Part shown: positions 1 to 56,837 of the stretch, piece after piece
Layout: every line of letters starts with the position of its first letter
Position numbering within the stretch: the stretch's first letter is position 1
Source: Notamacropus eugenii
Taxonomy: Eukaryota; Chordata; Mammalia; Diprotodontia; Macropodidae
DNA length: 64,000 bases
NCBI RefSeq assembly: GCF_028372415.1
Contig: NC_092874.1
Coordinates: 335,686,651 to 335,750,650, forward strand
Reading direction: 5' to 3'
Translations under genes and position numbers: made by a program
Notes under the pieces: model-generated
Database searches by the model: none
What the model was told of the DNA's origin: nothing
Seen by the model: the letters and a program-made list of their open reading frames with translations, nothing else

Positions 1-424
1 GTTTTCTCAATTATAAATGAGGGAGATTTCTTCAGATCAGAGATGTCAAACATGTGTCCCATAGTCCACACCTTGCTTGAATGCAACCCAATCCAGATTA
101 AAATGTACCTGGGAAGTATTTAACAAAATAAATAAAAAGGTAATAAAACACAGGTAATATTAATATGTGGTTTTTCTTAAGTCAATGTGTTTGCAGTGAT
201 TTTAGGTATGGTATAGTGACTCTTGTTTCTTTTTGAGTTTGACACAATTGGTTTAAATGATCTAACTGGTTTAGATTCCTACCTCTAAATATGAGGTCTT
301 TTGCGTGTCACATTCTATGACACAAAAGTGGCAAAGTGAGGCAGACTCTAGTGCCCTCTCTAGGATAAATACACAACTCTAAAGTAAGGAATCTTGAAGC
401 TGGTCAGATGCCCAGAAAGCAGGG

Positions 425-645
425 GCACTTAATCAGTGGTCTGTAGATAGATTTCAGGAGATCTATAATCTTCACTGGGGGAAAAAATAGATTTTTTTTT
501 CCCACTGCCTTCTTTATTTGTTTGTTTCCTTGGCAATCCTCCATATTTTATCTTACGTATTTTAAAATAATATTCTGAGAAGGGGTCCACCAAACTGCCA
601 AAGGAGTCTGTGACAAAAAATAAAAAGATTAAGAACCCCTAACAA
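425..645 (+). mobile_element. hAT-like non-autonomous element
   Basis: Contains TTCTGAGAAGGGGTCCACC, CCAAAGGAGTCTGTGACA and ends AAGATTAAGAACCCCTAAC. The 3' end is complementary to the TTCTTAACCT start of the copy at 57903, indicating terminal inverted repeats; its own 5' end is eroded. Confidence 0.5.
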
Positions 646-1475
646 GGAGAGACGTGTGTGTGTGTGTGTGTATACACATCCTCTCCAAATGCCTTCATCC
701 AACCCTGCCTCCCCTCACATCCCCAACCGATTCCGTTCTCATAGTATTTATACAATGCAGTCCCCAAAGTGGCCTCAGACTTCTCACACCTGCTTCCGCT
801 GGGCTCTGGCCCATCAGGATCTTAAGAACGGAAAAATTCCAGTCAAGTAGGTTCAGCAGAGGGAACTTAATACCATTTATTTTTCTTAAGCCGAAAGATT
901 CCAGCTTTCTCTCCCTGGATTCCCACTCCTCCTGTCCACTCCCTATATACAGATCCTTTCTTTGCTGTCAGAGATCCAGGTGGATTGCACTGGGAACTCC
1001 ATGAGGCACAGAGGGTGGGCGGCAGACTGTGGACAGTGTTTGCCTGGGGTTAGGGTTCAGGACTCCCCAAATGGGGGTTGGTATTGAGGAGCAGGGCTAG
1101 GCGTGGTAAGTTGGGGAGTTGAGGAAGGTGGCACCAGTGTGGGCTTTTCAGGGGAGATGGGTACTTAGGTTTCTTTTTGAGGCTAGAGTAGGGGTAAAAC
1201 TTGGTAGCTGAAAAGTCCAAGAGCGGCAGGGAGGCGCCCTGAAAATGCAGTTAGAATAACCTTTCCCTTCCTGAACCTGCCTCCAGGGAAGCAGGGAAGG
1301 GCAACAGCCCTGGGTGGGAGTAATCACCTCCCCATTCTCAAGATAATGTTAAATTGAAGTCAGCCTGATTCTCCAGGTGACTGTAAAAATGAGGGAGAAA
1401 TGCAGAATTTGTTGAGCTCATTTGGGGGGGGGGGGGGGAGAGGCCTTGCTGGGCCCTTGGGAGGTAGCGGAGATT

Positions 1476-1522
1476 GTTGCCAGGGGTAACAGGCTAGCAG
1501 TAGAGGATGGTTGCTTGGTGAC
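1476..1522. promoter_or_regulatory. Pair of X-box (RFX-type) motifs
   Basis: GTTGCCAGGGGTAAC at 1476-1490 (6-3-6 imperfect palindrome) and GTTGCTTGGTGAC at 1510-1522 (6-1-6). Both resemble the RFX consensus GTTNCC-N1-3-GGNAAC. They are 20 bases apart in non-repetitive sequence; function is inferred only. Confidence 0.35.
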
Positions 1523-2844
1523 CCTCAGGAAGGGATTCCAGGATGATTGTGGAGAATACCAAGCTGGGAGGCCCCTGGCCCCAGCAGAAAGAAAGCTGGG
1601 GGGGGGGGGAAGGGTGAGGGGAGAGAAGAGAAAGGAGGCGTGGTGAGGAGAAGGGAATGCAGCAGGCTTGGAGGCCAACAAAGGGAGAGGGGACCAAGCT
1701 GGGGAGGGAGGATGGGCGCTGATGTAGAAGGAAGGCAGCTGGGGATTCGGGAGGGGCCGAGGAGTGGGGTGTGAAAGCAAGCCATCTTGACCAATATATC
1801 CCCAGATCCAGGCAGATGCTCCCCAAAATATAGCAAAACCTTTTAATTTAGGCACATGAGAGTGGGAGGAGGAGAAACAGGTGGGGAGCCCTAAATTTAA
1901 ATCTTCGGGGTTTTTTTCTTCCTTTTTCCCTGTTTCTCCTTGTCCCTACCTTATTGAAGCTTAGTTTGAGGGAAAGACTCTAAGAAGTTTGGAAGTAGAA
2001 GGAGAATGGGTGGGGTGTTGGCAGGGATTTTGGTCCCCAGGAGAGATGGGTGGTGAGTGGGTGTAAGTGGGAATAGGGAGACGTACGGTTCCTTGCCTTG
2101 CTTTCCCTGTTGCTGGATCTCTTTCTGGGATCCACACCCCTTCATCCAGGTTCAGGTGTTCTTACAGGTATCAACTGCTCTGCAGGTAAATCTGTCCTGA
2201 GTACCTACTGCACATCTGGTTCTGTTGGAGAAACAAAAGAGGCCCTTGCTCTCAGAAAGGCTTGAGATAATGTCATGAAGCAAAAGAACGGTGGCCCGGG
2301 AGTCAGGAGACTTGAGCTTGAGTGCTGATTCGTCCATTATGGAACATTGGACAAGTCATTTGTGGGCCTCAGTTTCTCCTCTGTAGAAATGGGGAGATGG
2401 ATGGTTAATTGTACGTTTTTATTACTCTGTGTTTTATATGAGGCTTGTTACTCCAAAGAGAACCAGATAATCTCAAGGACCTGGGTTTGAAGCCTATCTG
2501 TCACTACCTGTATTGGGGGCTGCCTTAGTTGGGCATTTGTCCGTAGTTTTCCTCTTATAAAATGAGACACATGTACTAGATGATCTGTAAAGTTGCTTTT
2601 CTTTTTAGATCCGTGATCCTGTGACCTCCCTATGGGAAGGACCCGGGTCTTCTTCTTTCTCTGTGTCTGTCCCAGCCCTGGCCTAGGATGACTGCACCAT
2701 TAATACTTGGTATAGATAGTTGGCATGAGTGAGCATATGTGTATAGTTGTAATTAAAAAGACCACAGATCCTGGAGCACAGCTGGGCAGTTCTAGACCTG
2801 AGTTCTGTCTCTGGGGGCTCAGAGGAATGTTAAGTAGCTCATCC

Positions 2845-3035
2845 TTCTTGGTGATAGTGCAACTCAGAGTCACAGAACCCAAGTTCCAATTCCAGCTCTG
2901 CTGCTAACAGGGTGACCATACTTAAGTCACTCAATTGCTATGGACCTCAGTTTCCTCATTTGTAAAATGGGGTTAGTACTCTAGATGGGTCTCCAAGGTT
3001 CCTCCCAGTTCTAGATCTATGATTCTGTGACTCAC
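2845..3035 (+). mobile_element. MIR-like SINE
   Basis: CAAGTTCCAATTCCAGCTC, CTCAGTTTCCTCATTTGTAA and TCTAGATCTATGATTCTGTG, a typical MIR core and tail. Confidence 0.7.
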
Positions 3036-4972
3036 CGGCCCGTGTTACTTCATGAGTTAGGTGTGTCTTCAAATAGTAGGTTGCACAGAGTAGGTGCTTA
3101 ATGTTTGAACTGAGCATCTTAGTTTCCTCTCTGTGAATGCATAGGGCTATGCCACTGAAGATTTGCCTTTATTAATTACACTTCCTGACTTGTCTGCAGT
3201 TTACAAAATACTTTCATGTTCATTACCAAAGGACTGAGTCATAAAGCAACCCCGAGAGGGAGAGAAGGCCGAGATTTTCATCCCTGTTTGGCATAGGAGA
3301 ATACTCTGGCTCAGGAGCTGAAGTGACTTAGCCAAAGCCAAACATGAATTGTGTGTGTGTCCAGACTCCTCCCTCATCCAGGCTCCCTTGTACTGCCCTG
3401 TCTCCTTGGCATAATGCTTTTCAGTCAAGAAACAAACTTGAAACCTAAAATAAATGGATATGTAGAAATGCAAGGGAGGCGGACAGGCTGTGAATGGGTT
3501 AACCTTGTGGAGGAGTTAATTCTGGATAGGGATTCAATACTGACAAAAGTGAAGGGAGGGGTTTTGTTTTGCCAGACAAGATGAAGACAGTAAAGTTTTA
3601 TTTAGGGAGATGGCAACGCTGTTCTGGTGGAAAAGCCATTTTGGGTTAGAGGTTTGGAGCAAGTGGGAAAAGGGAAGGTAGGGGAGAGGATGGGTAGCTT
3701 ATCCAGTCAGCATGCATGTATTAAACACGTACTATGTGCCAAGTACAGAGAACACAAAGTAAAGCAAAAACAGTCCCTAGGAGCTCATAATCTATCGAGG
3801 GAGACAACATAGGAACAACTATTTAAACCAAGATCAGAGGTGGCCTCCATAAGGAGAGAGGAGATCTGTAGGCATCTTTCCCACCTAACTATTGGGACAT
3901 CTCCACTAGACAGACTGTATTGGTAGCTTATCCTGTCCTCTTCTGCCTGGGAACCATCCATCTGCAGTCCACAAATGTTCACTGGGGCATTGATTATTTG
4001 CATCACCCTGTGGAGGATACTGAGACTAACAGGATTTGGTCCCTGCCTCCTAAGAAACTTACAGTCTAGTTGGGAAGATACATAAAGAAGGAGCTGGGGG
4101 AAATGTAAAAGGAAGTAACTACTTGGTGGATAGAACTTTGAACTTGTAAATCAGGACCCCTAGGTCTGAATTCCGTATCAAATATTTACAAGTTGTTTCA
4201 GTCAATAAACTTTTGTTAAGCACCTTGTGCCAGGAGCCATGTTACGTGCTGGAGATGCAAAGGCCGAAGACAGTCACTGCCTTCAAGGAGCTCAGTCTAA
4301 TAAGCTCAGCCTGATAGGCATATGAACAACTATATACCAGTAAACTCTAGGCAGAAAACATTTAGACGTAATCAACAGAGGACAAATTATTTAACTTCTC
4401 AGAGCCTGGATTCCTTCTCATCTGGAGAGGGCATGGAGAGGTGGGGAGGGAAACGAGGAGGACCAAACCTGTGATATCATCTAGAGAACCCTTCATGTGG
4501 AAACTCTCAACTATTGCAGATTGGCCACTTGTATGCAATTTATAACCTTAGAGAGTTGTCTGGGTTTACTGAGTCGCCTTTGCTACTAATTCAGTATTTA
4601 ACTCTGAGCTCAGCCACCCTAGATTTCCACTTTCCAGCCATCCTGGATTTACTTTGGATCTAAGAGTAAACAGATACGTTAACTTTCTAACTGGGTTGGG
4701 TTGGGTCACTTGAAAGTAGAGAGGAAAGATAATATGTGGTCATAGGGCATTGCTTCCTGACCTAGAGGCAAGTTGAAGTCACTGAAGGACTCCAAAGGAT
4801 ATTAAAGATTCCCTTGGGAAAACTTCAAGGGAAAGCTGAGATCATCTGACTAGGACTTTCTGGATTCCTTACTGAGCAAGCAGAATTAAGACTGACCAGC
4901 ATGTCTTTTCCCCTCTACAGTGTCAGCTGAAAAGCCCCAGGAGCCTCTAACCAGTCCTCACTACTGCCCATT

Positions 4973-5285
4973 TGGGCAGGTAGGTGGTGCAGTGGATAGA
5001 GCACCAATGCAGGAGTCAGGAGGACCTGAGTTCAAATCTCACCTCAGACATTTGACACTCACTAGTTGTGTGACCTTGAACAAGTTACTTAACCCCAATT
5101 GCCTTATCCCGGGTCATCTCCAGTCATCCTGATGAATATCTGGAATTCAGATGGCTGTGGAGGAGAAGTGAGGCTGGTGACCTGCACAGCCCTTCCTCAC
5201 TCAAAACAAAGTTCAAGTGCAAGTCATGTCATCATGTATCTGATGGCATGGTCTTCTTCGGCAATGAAGGATGAACAAACACATA
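4973..5285 (+). mobile_element. tRNA-headed SINE, ~310 bp family (copy 1)
   Basis: Starts GGGCAGGTAGGTGGTGCAG, carries the head GTGGATAGAGCACC and core GTTCAAATCTCACC, TCACTAG-TGTGTGACC, and ends with the tail TTCTTCGGCAATGAAGGATG. The same order of blocks recurs at 18453, 19858 (minus) and 41711 (minus). Australian-marsupial WSINE-like is my best guess at the family. Confidence 0.85.
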
Positions 5286-5846
5286 CTGCCCATGTTGAAC
5301 TTTTCAAGTTCTGGTGATAGTAATATGAGAATGCCCCACAAGCATGTAGAACACAATACACTTCTCTAGTTTCTAAGCTTGTGTCAGAAATACTATCACA
5401 ATGAAATTTCTAGGCTCTATTATTACCTGGTGTCTGGCACTTGTCCAACCCTGAATTCCCTTCTCTGGGCCTCAGTTTCTTTCTCTGTAAAATGAAGAAG
5501 CAGGAATAAGTGATCTTTGAGGTCCCTTTCTGTTCAGATAGTCTTCAGCTTTAGAATGCCTAGAAGTCATAATAAGTCCTAAGGAAATTCAGAGAGGGGA
5601 AAGATCAACCCCCTGAGATGGTGAAGCAGTCTGGGGAATCTTAACGGAGGAGGAAAGCCTGGAGGTAGGTGGACACTGAAAGATGCAGAGAGTTTGGGGA
5701 GCTGAGTTATAGGAATGAAGGCTGAGCCTGATCTGATCTGAGTTGCTTTCTCTTCAGGGCTTCAAGCCAGCCTAGGTGCCTGATGTTGGCTCTGACTTTA
5801 AGGATTTCTCTCATGTTCCAATTCCCCAATGCCCACTCTCTTTCTG

Positions 5847-5848
<2 letters not shown>

Positions 5849-5905
<57 letters not shown>
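5849..5905. repeat. (CA)n microsatellite
   Basis: About 28 uninterrupted AC dinucleotides. Confidence 0.97.
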
Positions 5906-5906
<1 letters not shown>

Positions 5907-7155
5907 CACAAAAGCCTGCTGGCTCCTACTAATGCTAACCAGTTTCTTCCCCTGATCTTCATTTCCAGTCAAAAGTAGAGCTGATTAAAGAATAATCATT
6001 TTGCAGTTGATGGAAATTTCCCTCTCTGAGCTCTGCATTCTTTGCTATGAATATAGAAATGAGAACAGGGCACAACAGAGAACTGATGCCAGAGAGGGCA
6101 CCCAGGGCTTCTTAATGCAAGGATTTTCTAGCTTCAGAAAAGGTGGGGAGTGGGGAGCTGGGGTGCAGGACCAAAGTGAGTCCTAGACTCAGGTATGATA
6201 GAAAGAAAACGGGATGGGGAATCGAGAATCAAAGGCTCAGGTCCTCTGTCTGCCACTAACCAGTCTGTCTGCCACCTTAGACCACCTTAGACCAGCAATT
6301 GAAAGCCTAGGATTCTGGCTTCCTTCCCAACCTTTAGACATTCTTAAGAGCCGAGTGCTATCAAATTTGGCATAACAATCCTTATCATCCCTTTTCCTGA
6401 AACCTGTGTTGGGAGGTAGTGGAGGGAGTCCTTTGGATAGGTAGACCCAAATTTAGTTCTTAAAAATCCAGCCCCCAAATGCATCCCATTCCCTAGCCAC
6501 TGACCCTCCAGGCGCCAAGTCATCGAGTCTGTTCTGGGCACCTTCTTGGTTTCCCATCCTTTGTCAAATGCTAGGAGGAGAGGGTGCAGGTAATGAAGTA
6601 GAAAATGTGATCCCTTCCCCCCTGGAACGACTGGTTTTTTATTGGGGAGGCAAGACTAGCTTAAAATGAGAGAGAGCGAAAGGGTAATGTGAGAACACCT
6701 GTGAAAGAACCAATGCTATATACAGGATGCATTATAAGGAGGAGAGATGGATATGAGCCAGAGTAGCTGGGGAAGACTTCCCGTTCCTCAAGGTGACGCC
6801 AGCTAGGTCTTGAAGCCTGAGCGGTGTTCCTGTAGATGAAAGGTGTCATCCTACCTGGGAAACATTTGGCTCTTTGTGACTGCAAATGCGGAAAGAAGGG
6901 GCACTCACTTGTGGCCCAAGAAAGGGGATTGCTTTCCTTTTCTCTAGTTTTTCCTATTTTTAAAATGGATTTCTATAGATAGCCCCCAAAAGGCTCAGCA
7001 CTCTAGACATTCTACTGTTTAATAATCAGTTAAAAAAATAAAAAACCAAGTATCAAGTTAGCATTGAAGGGGCTAAAGGGGTATAGGGAGGTTGTTTGTA
7101 CCAGGGTCTCCTTCCTTGCCTGCTGTTATTTTGTCCTTGACCTTACCCTCTGAAG

Positions 7156-51852
<44,697 letters not shown>

Positions 51853-52152
51853 GGTGAGGGGGAGCTTGATTGCTGGAGGACTGTTGTCTAGGCCTGGGGG
51901 GAAAAGGAGATTTAGGAGGGAAAAATGGAGTTGCTGAGTCTTCAGGTCTGTATTTGCATCCTCTGTAGGCTGCATGCTGAGACCTGGGGGAGAAGAATCT
52001 CAGAATCTTTGAGCTTCCAAGTGAGAGAGCCTTAGAATCATAGACTTTCAGAACTGAGCTCAAGACCTCAGAAGTCATGTAGTTCGATATCATCCCTGTA
52101 CCAGAGGCCCAGTAATGTTAAATCACTTGTCTAAAGTCTCATATCAAATTAA

Positions 52153-52600
52153 TATTAATCAATTAATTAATAAACATTTATTAAGTGCCTACTATGTGCC
52201 AGGCACTGTTCTAAGTGCTGGAGATACAAAAAGAGGCAAATGACAGTCCCTGCCCCACAACATGTAAACAAAAATTTACAAAACAAGTTATACATACATA
52301 TATATACATATATACAACATATATATACCCATATAATTGCTTCCTATTTATCATATATATATATATTATATGGGATAAATAGGAAGGATAGGAGGGAAGG
52401 CACTAGAATTAAGAGGGATTTAGAGAACTTTCTATGGAAGGTGAGATTTTAATTGGGACTTAAAAGAAGCCAGTCACAGCAGAGGAGGGAGAGCATTCCA
52501 AACCTGGGAGACAGAGAAAATGCCTGGATCCCAGAGATGGAGTATTTTGTTCATGAAACAGCCAGGAGGCTATACTGTGCAGGCAGATGAGTTATCTACC
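52153..52600 (+). mobile_element. Ancient L2-like repeat with TA-rich tract
   Basis: ACATTTATTAAGTGCCTACT, TGACAGTCCCTGCCCC, then TATATA-rich 52290-52370, then GAGGGAGAGCATTCCAAACC and GAAACAGCCAGGAGGC. Same family as 34309. Confidence 0.7.
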
Positions 52601-52654
52601 TGATAATTTAAGGAGGCAGAAAATACTAACGGTGAATCAACCAGTCGAGATAAC

Positions 52655-52850
52655 TAGCAGTGCCCTGGACCTGAATCTAGGAAATCCTGAATTCAAATCC
52701 AGCCTCAGATACTTACTAGCAGTGTGACCCTGAACAAGTCACTGCCTGCCTCAGTTCCTTCATCTGCAAAATGGGGTGACAATAATAGCACCCCCCTCTC
52801 AGGCTGATTGAGAGGATCAGATGAGGTATTTGTAAAATGTGAGAGCCCAC
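52655..52850 (+). mobile_element. MIR-like SINE
   Basis: Forward copy with GAATTCAAATCCAGCCTCAG, GTGTGACCCTGAACAAGTC and TCATCTGCAAAATGGGGTG. Confidence 0.75.
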
Positions 52851-54054
52851 ACAAGAGCAGCTGTTTGGGACCAGAGATGGAGGGGGATCAGGCAGCCAGT
52901 GATTCCAGGGCGAGCCAGCCCACCTTTCTTTGTCAGACACTAGGCGACAGTTATGTCTCGGCCCATGAGCTGACATTCAGTTGGGGTCTGTGGGGCCTCT
53001 TTAAATTCTAAATCCAGGATCACCATTCAGCTTGTCATGTGACCCCATCCTTTGTTCTATAATAAAGCGCCATAGTCCCATGATAAAGATGGCCCACCCC
53101 CTTGACTGCTTACCACCTGAAGAGTTCTGCCGGGGGAAAACAGGAGCATGTACAGGGAGAAGATCAAGCCCTTCTTTAGTAGGTTGTGACCCAGATTTAA
53201 CTGGGACATGAGGAGAGAAGGTAGCCCAGTGGTCATTCCTCTGGGAATCAGGAGTTCTGGGGCATGGCTCTTGGTTAAATCGTTTCCATCTCTGGGACTC
53301 AGTTTCCACTCCCCCTAACAGAAGGAGTGAACTATTACCTCTAAGCCTCGTAGTTCTGGCAGTCTGCAAACTTCAGTATACAAGGTTCAGAGGTGATTTT
53401 GACACAAAAGGATCTGAGTAGTTACATCTTTGTACCCCATTCCTAGCTGGATGTGGCTTTATTTTAGGGGGTATCTCCAGCAGGGGAGATAGGCCCTGTG
53501 TCCTCCTCCACTCCATTGGGTGGGTAGCCCCAGAAAAGTCCCGACCTGCTGAAGACCCTTGTCCTCTATAGTCCCGTGCTGGTAAGGTCACCCCGAGGCA
53601 TTCAGGCAGGGCTTCCCTCCTCAGGCCTTAGCTCCCGGCTGCTAAAACACATGCTTGGTTTGCTATTGGACGCTCCCCAAGTCTGTACCAGTGCCTGCCA
53701 TGTGAGAATGCTGGACTGGTTAGTGAGGAGACCCAGGTTTGAACCCCAGGTTTCATACTGCCTGTGAGGAAAGCACTGCTGTAAATGTGGCTTATTTTAG
53801 CGGAGTTACAGAGGCAGGAAAGGAGAATCCTTTCTTTCCACCAAGTTCATATAGGTTCTTTACAATTTGGAGACCCTCAGCTGTAACCAACAGCTTTTTC
53901 CTGTTGATGATGCCAAAGTCCAAAGCAGAGTGGGGACCGTAAAAGTTCATTTCCACAACCACCACTGAAGCCATACTGAAAAACATGCACAGAATCCTGC
54001 ACACAGATGTACTTGGCATACAGCACCCTTCCACTTCTAAGCCCCAGGAGTCTC

Positions 54055-54280
54055 CACCCTAGGTGGTACAGTGCTGGGCCTGTAGTCAGGAAGTCCTGAG
54101 TTCAAATTTGGCAACAGACATTTACCAGCTTTGTGACCCTGGGCAAGTCACTTAACCTCTGTATACTTCAGTTTCCTCATCTGTAAAATGGGGATAGTAA
54201 TAGCCCCTACCTCCCAGGACTGTTGTGAGGATGAAATATGATTATTTGTAAAATACTTAGCACTGAGCCTGGCACCTGCT
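54055..54280 (+). mobile_element. MIR-like SINE, nearly complete
   Basis: Forward copy with TGAGTTCAAATTTGGCAAC, GTGACCCTGGGCAAGTCAC, TCAGTTTCCTCATCTGTAAA, and the MIR tail GTAAAATACTTAGCACTGAG. Lies about 150 bases before the LLGL1 terminal exon. Confidence 0.8.
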
Positions 54281-54426
54281 CTCATCAGCTGTTCATCTCT
54301 GTCCTTGCCTGGGGAAGGAGGAGATGGAGAGAGCTGGCCCTCCTTGCCAGCCCCTGGAAAGGGAGAAGGGAAGAGGATGTGGTATATGAACCAAACTAGA
54401 GGGGTCACCCCTGTTTCTTCCTTCAG

Positions 54427-56320
54427 GATAGATGCTGTCGCCTGTGGCTCAAGCCTGGACCCCAGTGAGGAGGATCATAGCCCACGGCCCAGCCAGGGGC
54501 CCAGCAGTCCATGCACACCTGCCCAGAGTTCTTTGGATACTGTCCCTGTAACATAGGCTTGTACCTTCTAACTGTGGCAGGGCAGGAGCAGTGCCCTGGA
54601 TCCCCAGAACCCCTGCTCGCCCTCCTGGTCCCCTGAAACAACACTAAGAAGAACCTTCTCCCAGGGGGTGGGGAGAGGCGGGGGAGGACAGCAGGAACCA
54701 AGGAAGGAGAGAGCCCTGCATGTACCTCCCCCTTGCCCTCACCGCTCATTTCCTGTCTGTTCTTCTAGGAGTCATGTTTCTCACATCTAAGACTGTTTCT
54801 GCCCCATGGACTGAAGGGATGGAATCCTCATTTCCTAATACCTGTTACTTTCATACAACACAGCCTCCCTTGGGAGCCAAGGCTACTGTTTTCCCTGCTT
54901 AGGCTACCTCAGCTCGCCCAGAAAGCCTATCTGTGGCAGAGGGGCAGGGGTGAGCCCCATGCACTCCCACTTTCCTGTGTGCCCCCCACCCCTCATCATA
55001 CTTATGTCCTGGGAGGACAGTGGACTATGATGGGACCCGTATACTGTGGCATTTTCCTACAGAGGAGCCCCCACCCACGTCTGGGGGGCTTGGTCCCCCT
55101 CCTCCCATGCTGCCACCATCCTGGATCCTAAATTCTCTCCCTCAGCTCCAGGCTTCTGTCCTCAGGACCCTCTCCCCCCCACCCCATTTTTCACCTGCTA
55201 GACCCATGCCTTGCCTGAGGGGCTCTGGTTTCACATAGGAGTCCGTCATGCCTCATACCTACCTACCTACCAGAAGTGGATTAGAGGACCAGGCTGCTGC
55301 CTCCGTCCCCCAGTTTGAAACGAGTCATTTTTTTTTCTTCCCCCCAGAGGTGGCCCAGTTGGAAGTTGGCCTCTTTATCTTGTCCAGAAGCACAAATCCA
55401 ACCTAGTGGCCCGTAATCTTATCTGACCCCGGCTCAGTTCAGAGATCACAAGAGGCTTGTTTTTGTTTCCTAACTGTTAACTAAGTGGTTGATGTGTCCT
55501 AGGGGAACCAGGCAGAGAACAGCGGTGGTAGGTTCCTAGCTATTCTGAGAAGAATCATGCAGCCCCTTCCCAGGAATTTCTGTATGATTTCTATGGTATT
55601 TGCCCCAGGGAACTGAGTAGAGGGAGTAACTCCTATCAGGCTGAAGGGGGTGGGGGCAAAGATAGGGAGTCAGTTCCCTACTTTTAAGGACAGACCCAGA
55701 GGCTGGGGCCCCATTGTCATCCTGAAATCCTCACTTCTTCCCAGGCTAGCCAGAATGGGGGCAATTGCTGGGGTACAGGGGAAGGCACGCATGACAAGCC
55801 CGCCTCTCCCAGTCCAGCTTCTGTAACCACTCGCATCCTGGGCCAAACCTCAGTCAACAAAGCCACTTTGAGAGGCTGGGGGGGAGCTTGAGGCCCAGAG
55901 TTCAGCCCAGGGTGAGTCCCTGGTCAGGAATGCTGGAGCCTTTGCGTATAGGGTTTCATTCTTTCTGTTTTTTTGGTTTTTTTTTTAAACAGCCAAGGTT
56001 GCCTCATTGGGGCTTAGACAAAAAAAGATTTCTAAAGTTATTTTGATACCCTTGCTCCTGGATGGTTCCCGCCGTGAATGTGTGTACAAGTGTGTCTGAG
56101 CCCCTCTCCAGGCTAACAAACGCGCCCACTGACCATGCTCCCAATTTATGTCCTGGGGGGTTGGGGAGAAGTGGTGGTAGGGGGCTTCTCTTGTAGAATG
56201 TATCTTTTTTTTTTTTTTTTGAGGGGGGGGGGTCTTTTTGTTAAGATTAATTAGCATTGTTTTAGGTATTAAAAATACTGGTTTTTAATATTGAAAATAA
56301 AGCATTTAGTATCTTAAAGG
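54427..56320 (+). other. LLGL1: LLGL1 terminal exon, 3' UTR
   Basis: Begins after a good acceptor (TTTCTTCCTTCAG) and runs through non-repetitive sequence to the poly(A) signal at 56296. Cleavage near 56320 is estimated from the signal, not seen. The UTR includes a C-rich segment (55070-55200), a T run at about 56203-56220 followed by a G run at 56222-56231. The first 129 bases are open in a frame that could be used if exon 51774-51853 is skipped. Confidence 0.75.
56296..56301 (+). terminator. LLGL1: LLGL1 polyadenylation signal AATAAA
   Basis: Canonical hexamer within TTGAAAATAAAGCATTTAG. It is the only AATAAA in a suitable position after the 3' UTR, and is followed within 40 bases by mixed GT/T-rich sequence. 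Confidence 0.8.
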
Positions 56321-56837
56321 GCCAATGCATCTGCTTCCTGCCATGGGGATGTTCTAATAGAGGATCAGACCTCAGATGTGCCACATGGCGGGGTTCTGAG
56401 ATGTAGGATCCCAGCAGTCTAGCATGTGGACTTGGGAAGTCAAGAAGACCTGGGTTCAGATTTCACCTTTAACCCTGATAAGTGGGGTGTCAGCTGCATG
56501 GTGCCTGACTGAACACCACCAGGGTGAGCAAACATACTTATCCATAGTACTGCTGTCGCCTGGCCCAGACAAGAGGCCACAGAAACGGCATCCACAGCTA
56601 GCTGGAAGCCAGTTTCCTTCCTTTAGAGCCTGCCAACACCTGTTTCACTGCACACTTATTCAATTCTCCGAGAGTTCCCACCGACTCAGCTATTTCCATC
56701 AGGAAAAAGGAAGGCTTTGAAGTAGCAAAGAGGGCAGGTAAGTCCCCAGGACATCAAGAGTGGGTAGGAACAGCCCCATCAGCACACACTTCTCCCTCAC
56801 CCCTAAGAAACCACTACTCCATGTGTCTGCACTCACA
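56321..56837. other. Intergenic gap between convergent LLGL1 and FLII
   Basis: About 0.5 kb between the two gene 3' ends. It contains a weak SINE-head fragment near 56412-56480 (GAAGACCTGGGTTCAGATTT) and otherwise no recognisable gene, promoter or repeat. Confidence 0.7.

Larger units (their letters stand above)
1..7155 (+). other. LLGL1: Intron upstream of first visible LLGL1 exon
   Basis: No sequence resembling the two missing N-terminal LLGL1 exons was found, nor a CpG-rich promoter. It holds a hAT-like element (425-645), a short (TG)n, G-rich unique sequence (1000-1800) with a 15-G run at 1424-1438, MIR-like pieces (about 2300-2400, 2470-2630, 2845-3035), ancient L2-like pieces (3700-3800, 4190-4390), a SINE (4973-5285), and a (CA)n tract (5849-5905). 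5906-7155 is mostly unique. Confidence 0.65.
51854..54426 (+). other. LLGL1: LLGL1 last intron, 2.6 kb
   Basis: Contains an L2-like fragment with a TA-rich tract (52150-52600), a MIR-like element (52655-52850), mostly unique sequence 52860-54040, and a nearly complete MIR-like element (54055-54280). Separates the stop codon exon from the 3' UTR exon. Confidence 0.65.

Noticed and set aside
1418..1855. 145-codon minus-strand Pro/Ser-rich open frame
   Set aside because: Arises from G-rich + strand sequence with long G runs; no homology or splice context.
4973..5060. tRNA-like sequence resembling an A/B-box gene
   Set aside because: It is the head of a SINE present in several copies; no complete cloverleaf or CCA-ready acceptor stem seen.
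1..7155. Search for the LLGL1 start codon exon and promoter
   Set aside because: No segment matches the N-terminal QELFAFNKTVEHGFPNQP-type sequence and there is no CpG-rich region, so the exons must lie upstream.
53061..53066. AATAAA within the last LLGL1 intron
   Set aside because: Upstream of the 3' UTR acceptor and without supporting downstream elements; more likely chance.
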